Shown: positions 7,828 through 17,899, counted from the first letter of the stretch. The stretch is DNA of 64,000 nt from Streptomyces sp. NRRL B-1140 (GCF_001280065.1 NZ_LGEA01000058.1:1-64000); one strand, 5' to 3'. Notes: generated by a model not told the origin, from the sequence alone. A program made the numbers and translations.

Positions 7828-10800
7828 ATGAGCACCCGACTGATCCACCGGCCGGCCCGGACCACCCGGCCCCCGGCCGCCCCCGAAGCGCGCACCATCG
7901 AGGCGCCCCCCAACCTGCCCGACGGCAAGACGGGATCGATCGCGACCTCGCTGCTGCCCGTCGCGGGCGTGATGTCCTCCGTCGTGATGATGACGGTCGT
8001 GCGCAACAGCCAGTTCGCGGGACTCGGCGCGATCATCCTCGTCGTCACCATCCTCGGCTCGCTCGTCATGGTCTTCTCCCAGCGGGGCAAGGCCCAGCGC
8101 ACGCGCCGTACACAGCGCGAGGCCTACCTCTCCTACCTGGAGGACCTGCGCGAGGAACTGTCCAAGGAGGAGCGGGAGCGACGTGAGAGCACCCAGGTGC
8201 TCAACCCGCCGCCGGACGCGCTGTACGACATCGTGCGAGACCCCGCCCGCCTGTGGGAGCGGCGCCGCCTGGACGCGGACTTCCTGCGGGTCCGCGTCGG
8301 CACCGGCGAGATGCCGGTGCGCGACCTGAAGGTGGCCCCGCCCGGGTCCTCCGTGCTCACCCCGCCCGACGAGTTCATGCTGAACGAGGCCTCGGCCCTC
8401 GTCGGCCGCTTCGGCAACGGCACCGAACTGCCGCTCACCGTCCCCCTCGACCGCGTCGGCAACATCACCGTCATCGGCCGGCGCGAGGACACGCTCCGCG
8501 TCGCCCGCGCTCTCATCGCCCAGGCCACCGCCACCCACGCGCCCGACGACGTGGCGATGGCGCTGGCCGTGCCCGGTGACCGGATCGCCGACTGGGCGTG
8601 GGCCAAGTGGCTGCCGCACCTGCTCGACTCCGAGCAGTTCGACGGCCCCGTCGCGGCCCGCCGCATCGCTCCGTCGCTGCCGCAGCTGGCCCGGCAGATC
8701 GGCGGCGAACTGCGCCGCCGCGCCTCCTACGCGGCCGAGGTCCGGCGCGGCCTGTCCGACAGGGACGCCCTGGCCATGACCTCCCGGCTGCTCGTCGTGG
8801 CGGACGCGCACGGCGATGACGCCGTGGACCTGCCGCGCCCCGACGACGCCGTGGGACTGCGCGACATGAGCGTCACCGTGCTGCACCTGCTCGACCAGCG
8901 CGTGCAGGAACCCGGCAGCGTGGGCGTCCGCATCACCGTCGACGGGGAGCGGGTCGTCATCGAGGACCTGCGCCAGAAGGAGCCGATCAGCGCGCACGGC
9001 ACCGTCGACGAGATCGGTGCCCCCTTCGCCGAAGGGCTCGCCCGGATGCTCGCTCCGCTGCGCCTGTCCGCGGAGTCGATGGTCGACGCGCCCCTGACCG
9101 GTCCGGTCGACTTCGCCGAACTGCTCGGCATCGACGACGTCGCCGGGCTCGACCTGAGCCACCTGTGGGCCCCGCGCGGCGAGCGGGCCTTCCTGCGCGT
9201 GCCCATCGGCGTGAGCGACGCCAAGGAACCCGTGCTGCTCGACCTGAAGGAGTCCTCCGAGCTGGGCATGGGCCCGCACGGCCTGTGCGTCGGCGCCACC
9301 GGCTCCGGCAAGTCCGAGCTGCTGCGCACCCTCGTCCTCGCCCTGGTCGCCACCCACCCGCCGGAGGACCTGGCCATGGTCCTCGTCGACTACAAGGGCG
9401 GCGCCACCTTCGCCCCGTTCGCGAACCTGCCGCACGTCTCCGGCGTCATCACCAACCTGGAGAACCAGGCCGGCCTGGTCGAGCGCGTCCACGCCTCCCT
9501 CGCGGGCGAGGTCAAGCGCCGTCAGCAGGTCCTCAAGGACGCGGGCAACGTCGCCGACATCGGCCACTACGCCGCGCTCCGCGCCGAGAAGCGGCCCGAC
9601 CTGGAGCCGCTTCCGCACCTGTTCGTCGTGATCGACGAGTTCGGTGAACTCCTCACCGCCAAGCCGGACTTCATCGACCTGTTCCTGTCCATCGGCCGCA
9701 TCGGCCGGTCCATCGGTGTGCACCTGCTGCTGTCCAGCCAGCGCATCGAGGCCGGCAAGCTGAAGGGCCTGGAGACCTACCTGTCGTACCGGCTGGGCCT
9801 GCGCACCTTCTCCCCGGACGAGTCCCGCACCGTCCTGGACACCACGGACGCCTTCCACCTGCCCCCGCTGCCCGGCTTCGGCTACCTCAAGGTCGACACC
9901 AGCCACTACGAGCGATTCAAGGCCGGCTACGTGTCCGGCGCCTACCGGGGCCCCGTCCGGCGCGAGAGCGAGGAGGACACCGGGCCGCTGGTGCTGGAGT
10001 ACGACGCGTACAACACGCTCGGCCAGGAGGACACCGTCTCCCCCGAGGAGCCGCAGATGCGGCGCCGGGAGACCGGTCCCACCGAGATGGGCATGATGAT
10101 CGACCAGCTGGAGCGCTCCGGTGCCCGCAAGGTCCGTCAGATCTGGCTGCCTCCGCTGTCCTCCGCGGTCCCGCTCGACAAGGTCGCCGGCCCGGTGCAG
10201 GTGGGCCCGCGCGGCATGCAGCTCGCCAAGCGCCGCGGCCCGCTCCAGGTTCCGCTGGGCGTCCTGGACGACCCGACCAAGCAGTGGCAGGGCCAGTGGT
10301 ACCTGGACCTGACGCTCGCCGGTGGCCATGCCGCGATCATCGGCGGCCCCCAGTCCGGCAAGACGACCCTGCTGCGTACTTTCGCCCTCTCCCTGGCCCT
10401 GACGCACACCCCGCAGGAGGTGGGCGTCTACGGCCTCGACCTGGTCGGTGGCGGTCTGCAGGCCCTGTCCGGGCTGCCGCACGTCGGCGGGATCGCGGGC
10501 CGGGCTGACCGGGAGCGGGCCGCCCGCACCATCGACTCGGTGCGCGCCATGCTCGACCAGCGCGAGGAGCTCTTCCGCGTCCACAACATCGACTCGCTGG
10601 AGCAGCTGCGCACCCTGCGCGCGGCCGGCCAGGTGACCGAACTGGCCAGCACCGAGATCGTGTTGCTCATCGATGGATTCGGTGCCCTGCGCGACGACTT
10701 CGAGGACCTCGACGACCCGGTCGTGGACATCCTCAAGCGGGGCAGCGGCTACGGCATCCACGTCGTCGCCGGCATGCTGCGCTGGAACGACGTGCGCATC

Positions 10801-11805
10801 GCCACCCAGTCCCAGTTCGGCACCCGGGTGGAACTGCGCCTGAACGACCCCAGCGAGTCCAGCATCGACCGCAAGCTCGGCGAGACCCTGTCGCCCGAGG
10901 AGAAGGGCCGCGTCCTCACCGACCGCAAGCTCTTCGCCCAGGTCGCCCTGCCCCGCACCGACGGTCTCGCCGACACCGCCGACCTCGGCGCCGTCCTGGA
11001 GACCACCGCCCGGGCGATCCGCGCCACCTGGACCGGCGAGGTCGCCCAGCCCGTGCGCGTGCTGCCGCACGTTCTGGAGGCACACCAGCTGCCGGGCCCC
11101 GCCGCCGAACCGCGGCGGGTCCCGATCGGCTTGGACCAGACGCAGCTGGCGCCGGTCCTGGTCGACCTGTTCCACCGCGACCAGCACCTGCTGGTCATGG
11201 GCGACAGCGAGTGCGGCAAGACCAACCTGCTCAAGCTGATCGCCCGCGGCCTCATCGAGCGCTACGGCGACGACGAGCTGGTCTTCGGCGTCTTCGACCC
11301 GCGCCGCGGACTGCGCGGTGTCATCCCGGAGGAGTACCGAGGCGGCTACGCCTACAACAGCAAGCTGTGCGCGGGCCTCGCCGCCGGTATCGCCTCCGAG
11401 CTGGAGAAGCGCCTGCCCGACGAGGCCGCCGACACCGCCGACCTGGAACCGGGCAGCTTCTCCGGTCCGCGGATCGTGATCCTCGTCGACGACTACGACG
11501 TCCTCACCACCGCGGGGCAGCAGCCGTTGGCGCCTTTCGTGCCGTACATCCCCTCGGCCGTCGACATCGGACTGCACTTCGTCCTCACGCGCCGCGTCGC
11601 GGGCGCCTCCCGCGGCCTGTACGAGCCGCTGACGCAGAGCCTGCGCGAGTCCGGCGCCTCGGCACTGGTGATGGCGGGCGACCGCAGCGAGGGGCAGCTC
11701 TTCTCCAACGTGTACGCGAGCCATCAGCCCCCCGGTCGCGGTGTGCTGGTCCGCAGGGGCGAACCGAACCGGCTCATCCAGACCGTCTACGAGGGGACGA
11801 GGTAA
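7828..11805 (+). CDS. eccC: Type VII secretion motor ATPase EccC (fused EccCa/EccCb, three FtsK-like domains)
   Basis: 1325 residues, the size of full-length fused EccC. Two N-terminal membrane helices (about 32-85) are followed by a linker domain and three FtsK/SpoIIIE-type ATPase domains. Their Walker A motifs are GATGSGKS (489-496), GGPQSGKTT (839-847) and GDSECGKTN (1125-1133), all with intact Lys. The first domain also shows the Walker B region VVIDEFGELL. EccC drives substrate export and recognises the C-terminal signals of WXG100-type partners through its last ATPase domain. The gene follows the Q-rich ATPase by 51 nt, and its stop lies 4 nt before the next gene, so they are probably co-transcribed and translationally linked. 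Confidence 0.95.
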   Translation: MSTRLIHRPARTTRPPAAPEARTIEAPPNLPDGKTGSIATSLLPVAGVMSSVVMMTVVRNSQFAGLGAIILVVTILGSLVMVFSQRGKAQRTRRTQREAYLSYLEDLREELSKEERERRESTQVLNPPPDALYDIVRDPARLWERRRLDADFLRVRVGTGEMPVRDLKVAPPGSSVLTPPDEFMLNEASALVGRFGNGTELPLTVPLDRVGNITVIGRREDTLRVARALIAQATATHAPDDVAMALAVPGDRIADWAWAKWLPHLLDSEQFDGPVAARRIAPSLPQLARQIGGELRRRASYAAEVRRGLSDRDALAMTSRLLVVADAHGDDAVDLPRPDDAVGLRDMSVTVLHLLDQRVQEPGSVGVRITVDGERVVIEDLRQKEPISAHGTVDEIGAPFAEGLARMLAPLRLSAESMVDAPLTGPVDFAELLGIDDVAGLDLSHLWAPRGERAFLRVPIGVSDAKEPVLLDLKESSELGMGPHGLCVGATGSGKSELLRTLVLALVATHPPEDLAMVLVDYKGGATFAPFANLPHVSGVITNLENQAGLVERVHASLAGEVKRRQQVLKDAGNVADIGHYAALRAEKRPDLEPLPHLFVVIDEFGELLTAKPDFIDLFLSIGRIGRSIGVHLLLSSQRIEAGKLKGLETYLSYRLGLRTFSPDESRTVLDTTDAFHLPPLPGFGYLKVDTSHYERFKAGYVSGAYRGPVRRESEEDTGPLVLEYDAYNTLGQEDTVSPEEPQMRRRETGPTEMGMMIDQLERSGARKVRQIWLPPLSSAVPLDKVAGPVQVGPRGMQLAKRRGPLQVPLGVLDDPTKQWQGQWYLDLTLAGGHAAIIGGPQSGKTTLLRTFALSLALTHTPQEVGVYGLDLVGGGLQALSGLPHVGGIAGRADRERAARTIDSVRAMLDQREELFRVHNIDSLEQLRTLRAAGQVTELASTEIVLLIDGFGALRDDFEDLDDPVVDILKRGSGYGIHVVAGMLRWNDVRIATQSQFGTRVELRLNDPSESSIDRKLGETLSPEEKGRVLTDRKLFAQVALPRTDGLADTADLGAVLETTARAIRATWTGEVAQPVRVLPHVLEAHQLPGPAAEPRRVPIGLDQTQLAPVLVDLFHRDQHLLVMGDSECGKTNLLKLIARGLIERYGDDELVFGVFDPRRGLRGVIPEEYRGGYAYNSKLCAGLAAGIASELEKRLPDEAADTADLEPGSFSGPRIVILVDDYDVLTTAGQQPLAPFVPYIPSAVDIGLHFVLTRRVAGASRGLYEPLTQSLRESGASALVMAGDRSEGQLFSNVYASHQPPGRGVLVRRGEPNRLIQTVYEGTR

Positions 11806-11809
11806 ACGC

Positions 11810-13240
11810 GTGACGAAGGATGTCATCGCCCTCACGAAGAAGATGCCCGATCCGCTGAGCGTGCTCGCGGGCCTGCTGTCCGGAGGCCCGGACCTGCTGG
11901 TGGGCGCCGAGGGCGAAGGCGCAGTGGTGCAGCTGTGCGACCCGCGGGGCCGCCCGCTCGTGTCTGTCGAGGCGCCGCTGCTCGTGCAGGTCAGGGGAGA
12001 GGCCGAGCGGCTGCTGGGGGCGCAGGAGCCCGAGGTGCCGTACTGGTGGACCGAGGCCCGCGCCACGACCGGCGTCAAGGAGGCCGAGGAACTCGCCGGG
12101 ACGTTCGCCGCCCGCATCGCCACCCTGGTCGGGGGTACGGCCTGGCCGCCGCAGACCGGGTGGTCCCTGGCGGTGGTCAAGACGGACGGCATGACGGTGG
12201 CGCCGGCTCCGGCCGCCGCCCAACCCGCCGTGGACGTGCTCACCGACAAGGTCGCCGTCGTCATCCAGGACCGTCCCGTGGTCGCGATGACGGCCTGGCT
12301 GTCGGACGCCTTCAGCGCCGCCGCGAACGCCGGCCTCGGGCTGCAGATCGTCACACCGGCGGGCACCCGCCTCTCCCCGGCGGTCCGGAACAGCCTCCCG
12401 GGCTGGCCCTCGCGCTGGGTCGTGCAGGACGAGCGGGACGGCTACTACGACGGACTGACCGGAGCGGTCCTGCAGTGGAGCAACGGCCTGTTCGTGACAG
12501 TGGAGTCGCCGGAGGCGACCCCCGAGGATCCGCGCACGCCCCTCGCCGCGTCCTTCCAGGAGGGTCTCGCGGAACAGCGCGACACGGGGGAGCGTCAGCT
12601 GGCGATCTCGTTCCGTGCCGTACACCCGGCCGACGACCGGCTCGTTCTCGGCGGCGCGGTGGAAGCGGTGTGGCGGGAGATCACCGGTGAGCCGCCGGCG
12701 GGCTGGGGCACGGAGGAGCCGGCCAACCTCCCCTGGTCACTGCGGCAGTTGACCGACGTCGCATACGAACGGGCCCCGGAGCCCACCTGGTTCGTGGTCG
12801 TCGGCACTCCGGAACGGCCGGGCCTGGCGACGGTCCGCGTCACCCGGACCAAGGCCGGCGTAGAGGAGGACGTGACCCTGGTCCTCGGATACGGACCCGG
12901 CGAGCACATGCCGACGGACGCCGTGGTCGCCGCGGCGGAGGCGCTCGCCACCCGGCACGATCTGCAGTCCATGCTGGTGCAGATTCGCCGGGCCCGCCGC
13001 GACCTGTCCGTCCCGCCGCGCTTCGAGGGCCCCGGCGTGCCCTACGCGTTCGCCCTGGGTGCCGAGGAGGTCCGCGAGATGCCGGGCGACCGGGCCCGCC
13101 GCACACCGCTGTCCGAAGCTCCTCGGGAGCTGGGCCCGAAGACCCGCCCGGCGCTGTACTACCCGTTCCGGGGCGACCCCTCCGACCTGTCGGGCTGGCA
13201 GGAGTTCGAGAGCCTGATGAGACACCTGAAGGGCAGCTAG
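11810..13240 (+). CDS. Uncharacterised T7SS-cluster protein downstream of eccC (possibly DUF6177 family)
   Basis: 476 residues from GTG 11810, 4 nt after the eccC stop; this start begins MTKDVIALTKKMPDPLSVL. I see no signal peptide or transmembrane segment, so it should be cytosolic. It begins with an alpha/beta segment mentioning GPDLLVGAEGEGAVVQL and has several alternating beta-rich stretches, but no catalytic motif I recognise. From memory, Streptomyces ESX loci carry a DUF6177-type protein at this position; that identification is tentative. The tight spacing makes co-expression with eccC very likely. The gene ends the operon at a strong terminator. Confidence 0.6.
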   Translation: MTKDVIALTKKMPDPLSVLAGLLSGGPDLLVGAEGEGAVVQLCDPRGRPLVSVEAPLLVQVRGEAERLLGAQEPEVPYWWTEARATTGVKEAEELAGTFAARIATLVGGTAWPPQTGWSLAVVKTDGMTVAPAPAAAQPAVDVLTDKVAVVIQDRPVVAMTAWLSDAFSAAANAGLGLQIVTPAGTRLSPAVRNSLPGWPSRWVVQDERDGYYDGLTGAVLQWSNGLFVTVESPEATPEDPRTPLAASFQEGLAEQRDTGERQLAISFRAVHPADDRLVLGGAVEAVWREITGEPPAGWGTEEPANLPWSLRQLTDVAYERAPEPTWFVVVGTPERPGLATVRVTRTKAGVEEDVTLVLGYGPGEHMPTDAVVAAAEALATRHDLQSMLVQIRRARRDLSVPPRFEGPGVPYAFALGAEEVREMPGDRARRTPLSEAPRELGPKTRPALYYPFRGDPSDLSGWQEFESLMRHLKGS

Positions 13241-13311
13241 GACCTCCGAACCCGTCGAGGCGGCCAAGCGGCCACGGGGACAAAGGGGCCGAGCAAGCAA
13301 GGGTCAGGCAA

Positions 13312-13359
13312 ACAAGGGGACGGCCCGCACACTCCCGAGTGTGCGGGCCGTCCCCTTGT
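13312..13359. terminator. Perfect 23-bp stem bidirectional terminator
   Basis: Arms 13312-13334 and 13337-13359 are exact reverse complements, separated by only CC, so the real loop opens a few pairs. It lies between the convergent ends of the T7SS operon (stop 13240) and the acyltransferase gene (stop 13371) and can serve both strands. Confidence 0.85.
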
Positions 13360-13370
13360 CCGGCAGTGGG

Positions 13371-14552
13371 TCAGCCCACGGCCACCTTCTCGCGCTCGCG
13401 CCGTTCGGCGCTCTGTCGTTCGCGGGCCTGCTCGGCCGGGTCCCGCTTGAAGGCCCAGTCCATCTTCGGCTCCATCGCGAACCGGAAGACGCGCTGCACC
13501 GGCTTGGTGCACAGCACCGTCACGACGGCGGCCGCGAGGACGGTCACGAGGATCTCACCGGCCGGCTGGTGCAGCCAGGACGCCTCGAACCAGCCCTGGT
13601 AGTCGCCGGCCTTCACCAGGAAACCGTGCAGCAGGTAGCCGTAGAGCGTGCCGGCGCCGAGGGCGGTGAACCACATGTGGCGGCGCGGCACCCAGGCGAA
13701 GAAGCATGCGGTCAGCACCAGGGAGCAGCCGAACATGGCGAGCACCATGACGGGGCCGGTCCACCACGGGGCACCCAGCTCCTGCGCGGCGTCACGGTGG
13801 TAGAACCACGCGGTGTTCATGTGCGGCACCGCCCACCAGCTGAAGGCCAGCGCGGCGGCGAACACGGGGACCGACGCGATACGCACGGCTCGCGTGCGCA
13901 CCATGTGGAAGTGCTCGGGCTTCATGACCAGACCCAGCACGAAGAACGGCAGGAACTGCAGGACACGCTGCAGGTCGAGGTCGTCGCCGATCTCCGGGGT
14001 GACGGTCGCCAGCATGGCGATCCCCAGGGCGAGGGGCAGCGGCCAGCGCACCAGGTTCCAGATGGGGGTGGTCAGGCGCCAGATGAACAGCGCGACCAGG
14101 AACCAGGTCAGGTACCAGGGGTCGAGGAGGCTGATCTCCTGGTGCGGGTCGTTGTCGATGACCCGCTTGAAGAGCGGATAGGCCGTCTCGAAGATGATGT
14201 ACGGCACGGCCACGCCGGTGATCAGACGCTTCAGCCGGTCGGGCCGCATGTCGAAACTGCGCGAGAAGTAGCCGGAGATGAGGATGAACGCCGGCATGTG
14301 GAACGCGTAGACGACCTGGTACGCGGCCTCGAGCACCCGGCTGTCGCCCTTGAGCGGCTCCCAGGCGTGACCCATGGCGACCAGCACGATCGCGAGGTAC
14401 TTGGCGTTGTCGAAGAACGCGTCGCGTTGCTTGCCGTTCTGCTTCTTCTGCGTGCTCTGCGGCGAGCGGGGGCTCGGCACTCCGTCGGCCGGCGACTGTG
14501 CCGGGGGAAGTGGCGCCCTGCGGTCGCCGTTCGGTCGCAGCGAGTTCGTCAC
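13371..14552 (-). CDS. Acyltransferase 3 (OafA/WecH-like) multi-pass membrane protein
   Basis: 393 residues from GTG 14552, which has GGGAGG just upstream; the frame extends to GTG 14564, but that would place the ribosome-binding site inside the gene. A Pro/Ser/Lys-rich N-terminal 45 residues is followed by about ten hydrophobic helices. The motif AKYLAIVLVAMGHAWE with its His is the usual first-helix signature of acyltransferase family 3, and FHMPAFILISGYF matches the second conserved block. Members O-acylate surface sugars or secondary metabolites; substrate unknown. The C-terminus is basic and cytosolic. No partner genes adjoin it. Confidence 0.8.
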   Translation of the reverse strand: MTNSLRPNGDRRAPLPPAQSPADGVPSPRSPQSTQKKQNGKQRDAFFDNAKYLAIVLVAMGHAWEPLKGDSRVLEAAYQVVYAFHMPAFILISGYFSRSFDMRPDRLKRLITGVAVPYIIFETAYPLFKRVIDNDPHQEISLLDPWYLTWFLVALFIWRLTTPIWNLVRWPLPLALGIAMLATVTPEIGDDLDLQRVLQFLPFFVLGLVMKPEHFHMVRTRAVRIASVPVFAAALAFSWWAVPHMNTAWFYHRDAAQELGAPWWTGPVMVLAMFGCSLVLTACFFAWVPRRHMWFTALGAGTLYGYLLHGFLVKAGDYQGWFEASWLHQPAGEILVTVLAAAVVTVLCTKPVQRVFRFAMEPKMDWAFKRDPAEQARERQSAERREREKVAVG

Positions 14553-15173
14553 AGACCCTCCCACCAGGAGCTCGGGGAGACGATCCGGGACCTCGCTGCG
14601 CGTGCGGGGGACGAGGCAGCGTGGAACATCTGAGGCACCCTAGCGTTCCCCGCAGGTATTCGTAAAACGCCGGACGTCATTCCTGGCTATTCGCTGCGAG
14701 TACCCCGGATTACGGGTAGTTGACGTCACTGTCGGCGTGATGGCCAACACATCGCCTGGTGGCGGATTGTGCGCATCGTCCGGGCCCTGCTTGTCGTGAT
14801 ACATCCGGACTAAGTGCTGCATAAGACCAGCAGGCGACTCCCGCGGAATGTCCGCTTCCATCGTATTCGGACCGTGCTTCGTGCGGGTGTTGATGGTCCT
14901 GTGGTAACAATTCGAATTAGCTGCGAACGCGTTGTGTGGAGACGGAAACGAACCGGCCGAATTCCTGGGCGGGTGGCTCGTCGAATTGCCGTGCGACTGC
15001 TGGGAGTCGGGTCCCCGGCCCGCGGCCGGCTCACACCCGGGCGGGCGACACGGCTGTGGTCGATGTGTCAGCACCCGCATAGCCCGGCCACGTTGGTGGC
15101 ACGATGGTTCTGGCGGGGTGCGCGGTCGCGTCCCCGGGCCGGGAGAGCGGACCGACCGAGGGTGTGATCAGTT
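14553..15173. other. 620-bp gene-poor intergenic region with a lower-GC core
   Basis: Between divergent genes. About 14690-14960 is clearly less GC-rich than its surroundings, including ATTCGAATTAG around 14911-14921. It probably carries the promoters of the acyltransferase (leftward) and the small membrane protein (rightward). A 146-codon minus-strand frame (14640-15080) crosses it, but its composition is unlike a Streptomyces protein and I do not support it as a gene. Confidence 0.5.
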
Positions 15174-15368
15174 GTGGCCATTTCACTGTCTGTGGTGCTG
15201 CTGTTGGCGATCATCCTTGTGGTGTTGCTCAGAGGCGGATCCATCAAGGCCGGTCCCGCGATCGTGGCGGTCCTCTTCGGCTTCTTCCTCGCCTCCACCG
15301 GCATGGCCGACGACATCCAGCGGTTCCTCAACTCGATAGCGGAGACGATCAACTCCATCAGCTTCTGA
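15174..15368 (+). CDS. Small membrane protein (64 aa)
   Basis: GTG start at 15174. The protein has an N-terminal transmembrane helix (SVVLLLAIILVVLLRGG), a second hydrophobic stretch (AIVAVLFGFFLASTGMA) and a short amphipathic tail ending INSISF. It is short but has a clear codon bias and a plausible two-helix layout. Function unknown. It stands alone, 104 nt before the protein kinase gene on the same strand. Confidence 0.6.
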   Translation: MAISLSVVLLLAIILVVLLRGGSIKAGPAIVAVLFGFFLASTGMADDIQRFLNSIAETINSISF

Positions 15369-15472
15369 CCGGGACGACGCACCCTCCCCGGGCCCGCGCT
15401 ACGCGCCTGTGGCACGGGCGGTTACGCTCGCCCCGACCACTGGACGGTGCGTGACGGGGGGAACGTACGGGG

Positions 15473-17899
15473 ATGGCGCTGCGCGATTCCGACCCGGCGG
15501 AGGTGGGCGGCTACCGGATCGAGGACCGCCTCGGCTCCGGCGGCATGGGCGTGGTCTACCTGGCCCGCTCGGCTTCCGGCCGCCGCCTCGCGATCAAGGT
15601 CGTGCACAGCCAGTACGCCGACGACGACGAGTTCCGCGCCCGTTTCCGCCGCGAGGTGGCCGCCGCCCGCCGGGTCAGCGGAGCCTTCACGGCCCCCGTG
15701 GTGGACGCGGACGCCGACGCCCCGCACCCCTGGATGGCCACGCTCTACATCCCGGGCGCGGACCTCGGCACCCATGTCCGCGAGCACGGCCCGCTCCCGC
15801 TGCCCCGCCTGCGGGGGCTCGCCGCCGGCCTCGCCGAGGCGCTGCGCGACATCCATCGCGCCGGAGTCGTCCACCGCGACCTGAAGCCGGCCAACGTCAT
15901 GCTCGCCGAAGACGGTCCGCGGGTCATCGACTTCGGCGTCTCCCGTGCCGCCGAGTTCGCCGCCTCGGACGCCCTCACCCAGACCGGCCGCGTCATGGGC
16001 ACCCCGCCCTTCATGTCCCCGGAGCAGTTCGCCGCCCCGCACGACGTCGGCCCCGCCGCCGACATGTTCTCCCTCGGCTCGGTCCTCACCTACGCCGCCA
16101 CCTGCCGCGGTCCCTTCGACAGCCCGAGCCCGTACGAGACGGCCCTACGCGTCGTCGAGGGCGAACCCGACCTGACCGGCGTGCCCGACGAACTGCTCCC
16201 CTTCATCCGCGTCTGCCTGGAGAAGCACCAGAAGGCCCGCCCCGCCGCACACGAACTGTTCACCCTGCTCCGCGAAGGCGGCACCCCCGTCACGCTCACC
16301 GCGCCCGCGACCGGCGCTCCCCGCCCCGAGCGCCCGTGGCCGGGCGCACGGCCGACCGAGCCGGCCGGCACGGCCTGGCCCGAAGCGGCCCGCACCGACC
16401 GGAGCACCACCCTCCACGCCCTGCCCGCCGAAGCGGACGACGGGGCGGACGAGGCAGCGGCCGACGGGCTGGACGACGTGGGGGTCGTGGGAGCCGCCGG
16501 AGGGCTGGACGCACCGACGGCACAGCCCCGGCCGCCGCACGACCCGGCCGGGGCGCCGCGGCCCGAGCCCCGGCGCACCCGCGCCCGCCGCCGGCACGGG
16601 CTGCTGCTGGTCTCGGCCGCCGCGGCCCTCGCGCTCGCCGCGATCGTCACCACCACCCTCACCCTGATCCGCGACCACGACCGCCCACCCTCGTCCGCGG
16701 CCAGGGTCGGCGACCCTCCCAAGGGCGCGGCCGATCTCCCCGAGGGATGGAAGCCGTGGGCCGCCACGGCACAGGCCCCCGCGGGCAGCGAGGGCGGCCT
16801 CAGCGGAACCGACACCTCCTTCAAGGGCTGTTCCGTCGTCGACGCCTCCCTCGTCTGCGCCGGCTCCGACCTCATGGCGACCCGCTTCGGTCTCGCCGAC
16901 GGCCGCAACACCTGGAGCCGGCCCGTCGACACCACACCCGACGGCACCTCCGGCGACGAGGGCGCACTCATCGGCACCGGCGACGGCCGCGTCTACGCCT
17001 ACGGGTCCGAGGACGCGCGAGGCGCGAACGGCGTGGGGGCCGGCTACACGGTCCACGCCCTGGCCGCCGGCACCGGCAAGGAGCTCTGGCGGACCCCGAC
17101 CGGCAGCGGCGAGATGGCGCGTGTCCCCGATGAGCCCCAGGGCGCCGCCACGGCCGTGCCCGAGGGTGTCATCACCTTCTACGGAGCGCAGGGCGACCAG
17201 TACGCCCTGCTCGACGCCCGGACGGGCAAGGTCCGCTGGCGGCAGCCGGAGCCGCAGACCCGCGGCGACTGCGTCCTTGAAGCGGCGGCCGACCGCGCCT
17301 ACCTGCTCTGCACGATGAGGGCCGACGACGAGGAAGCCGCCGAGACCACCGTCTCGCAGATCGATCCGGCCACCGGGAAGACCCGCTGGACCGTCGAGGC
17401 CGAAGGCGCCCTGCAGCTGCTCGGCCGGCACGAGGACCACCTGGTGCTGGCGGACGGCTACTCCACGGCCCGTGGCCTCGCCCTGATCGACGTCGCCTCG
17501 CACGAGCTCACCGAGCGCCGCCTGGAGAAGCGCCGGCCCGAGGGGTCGAGGGCCTACCTGGCCCGCGGCACCGTCTACTTCACGAGCAGCAGCGGAGGCG
17601 TCCGCGCCGTCGCGCCGCTGACCGGGCGCACCTTGTGGGAATCGAACTCCACCCTGGAGCGGCAGGGGCCGCCGACGGCCTCGGCCACCCACGTGTACTT
17701 CGCGTCCCCCAGCGGCCGGCTGGCCGCGCTGAACGCGCGCAGCGGCAAGGTCGAGGACACCCGGGACGGCCGCGACGACGGAGGCCGGGCCAACAGCATG
17801 CTCGTCACCGCAGGGGCACCGCCCCTGCTCGTCGGCGACGCCTTGTACGTCCCGTACGGCGTCCGCTCCGTCTACACCGTGAACGTCCGGGACCTCTGA
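15473..17899 (+). CDS. Receptor-type Ser/Thr protein kinase with extracellular PQQ-like beta-propeller
   Basis: 808 residues. The N-terminal kinase domain (about 10-275) has the glycine loop LGSGGMGVVYLA (20-31), the ATP lysine K42, catalytic HRDLKPANV with D136, DFG with D153, and SPE in place of APE; it is a complete Hanks-type kinase. A Pro/Ala-rich juxtamembrane linker follows, then one transmembrane helix (about 376-398). The C-terminal ~400 residues are rich in GxxLW/WR and TGK-type blades (for example GKELWRTPTGSG, GKVRWRQPEP, GKTRWTVEAEG), typical of a PQQ/quinoprotein-like propeller outside the cell. This matches the AfsK/PknD-like architecture in which the propeller senses a ligand. 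Ligand and targets cannot be read. Confidence 0.9.
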   Translation: MALRDSDPAEVGGYRIEDRLGSGGMGVVYLARSASGRRLAIKVVHSQYADDDEFRARFRREVAAARRVSGAFTAPVVDADADAPHPWMATLYIPGADLGTHVREHGPLPLPRLRGLAAGLAEALRDIHRAGVVHRDLKPANVMLAEDGPRVIDFGVSRAAEFAASDALTQTGRVMGTPPFMSPEQFAAPHDVGPAADMFSLGSVLTYAATCRGPFDSPSPYETALRVVEGEPDLTGVPDELLPFIRVCLEKHQKARPAAHELFTLLREGGTPVTLTAPATGAPRPERPWPGARPTEPAGTAWPEAARTDRSTTLHALPAEADDGADEAAADGLDDVGVVGAAGGLDAPTAQPRPPHDPAGAPRPEPRRTRARRRHGLLLVSAAAALALAAIVTTTLTLIRDHDRPPSSAARVGDPPKGAADLPEGWKPWAATAQAPAGSEGGLSGTDTSFKGCSVVDASLVCAGSDLMATRFGLADGRNTWSRPVDTTPDGTSGDEGALIGTGDGRVYAYGSEDARGANGVGAGYTVHALAAGTGKELWRTPTGSGEMARVPDEPQGAATAVPEGVITFYGAQGDQYALLDARTGKVRWRQPEPQTRGDCVLEAAADRAYLLCTMRADDEEAAETTVSQIDPATGKTRWTVEAEGALQLLGRHEDHLVLADGYSTARGLALIDVASHELTERRLEKRRPEGSRAYLARGTVYFTSSSGGVRAVAPLTGRTLWESNSTLERQGPPTASATHVYFASPSGRLAALNARSGKVEDTRDGRDDGGRANSMLVTAGAPPLLVGDALYVPYGVRSVYTVNVRDL

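Noticed and set aside
7807..12366. 1519-codon open frame on the minus strand across eccC
   Set aside because: It is an antisense shadow of a well-supported EccC gene. Long shadow frames are normal at this GC content, and its residue composition is not protein-like.
14640..15080. 146-codon minus-strand frame in the acyltransferase/small-protein gap
   Set aside because: Composition is atypical, no ribosome-binding site or domain is visible, and it crosses the lower-GC promoter region.
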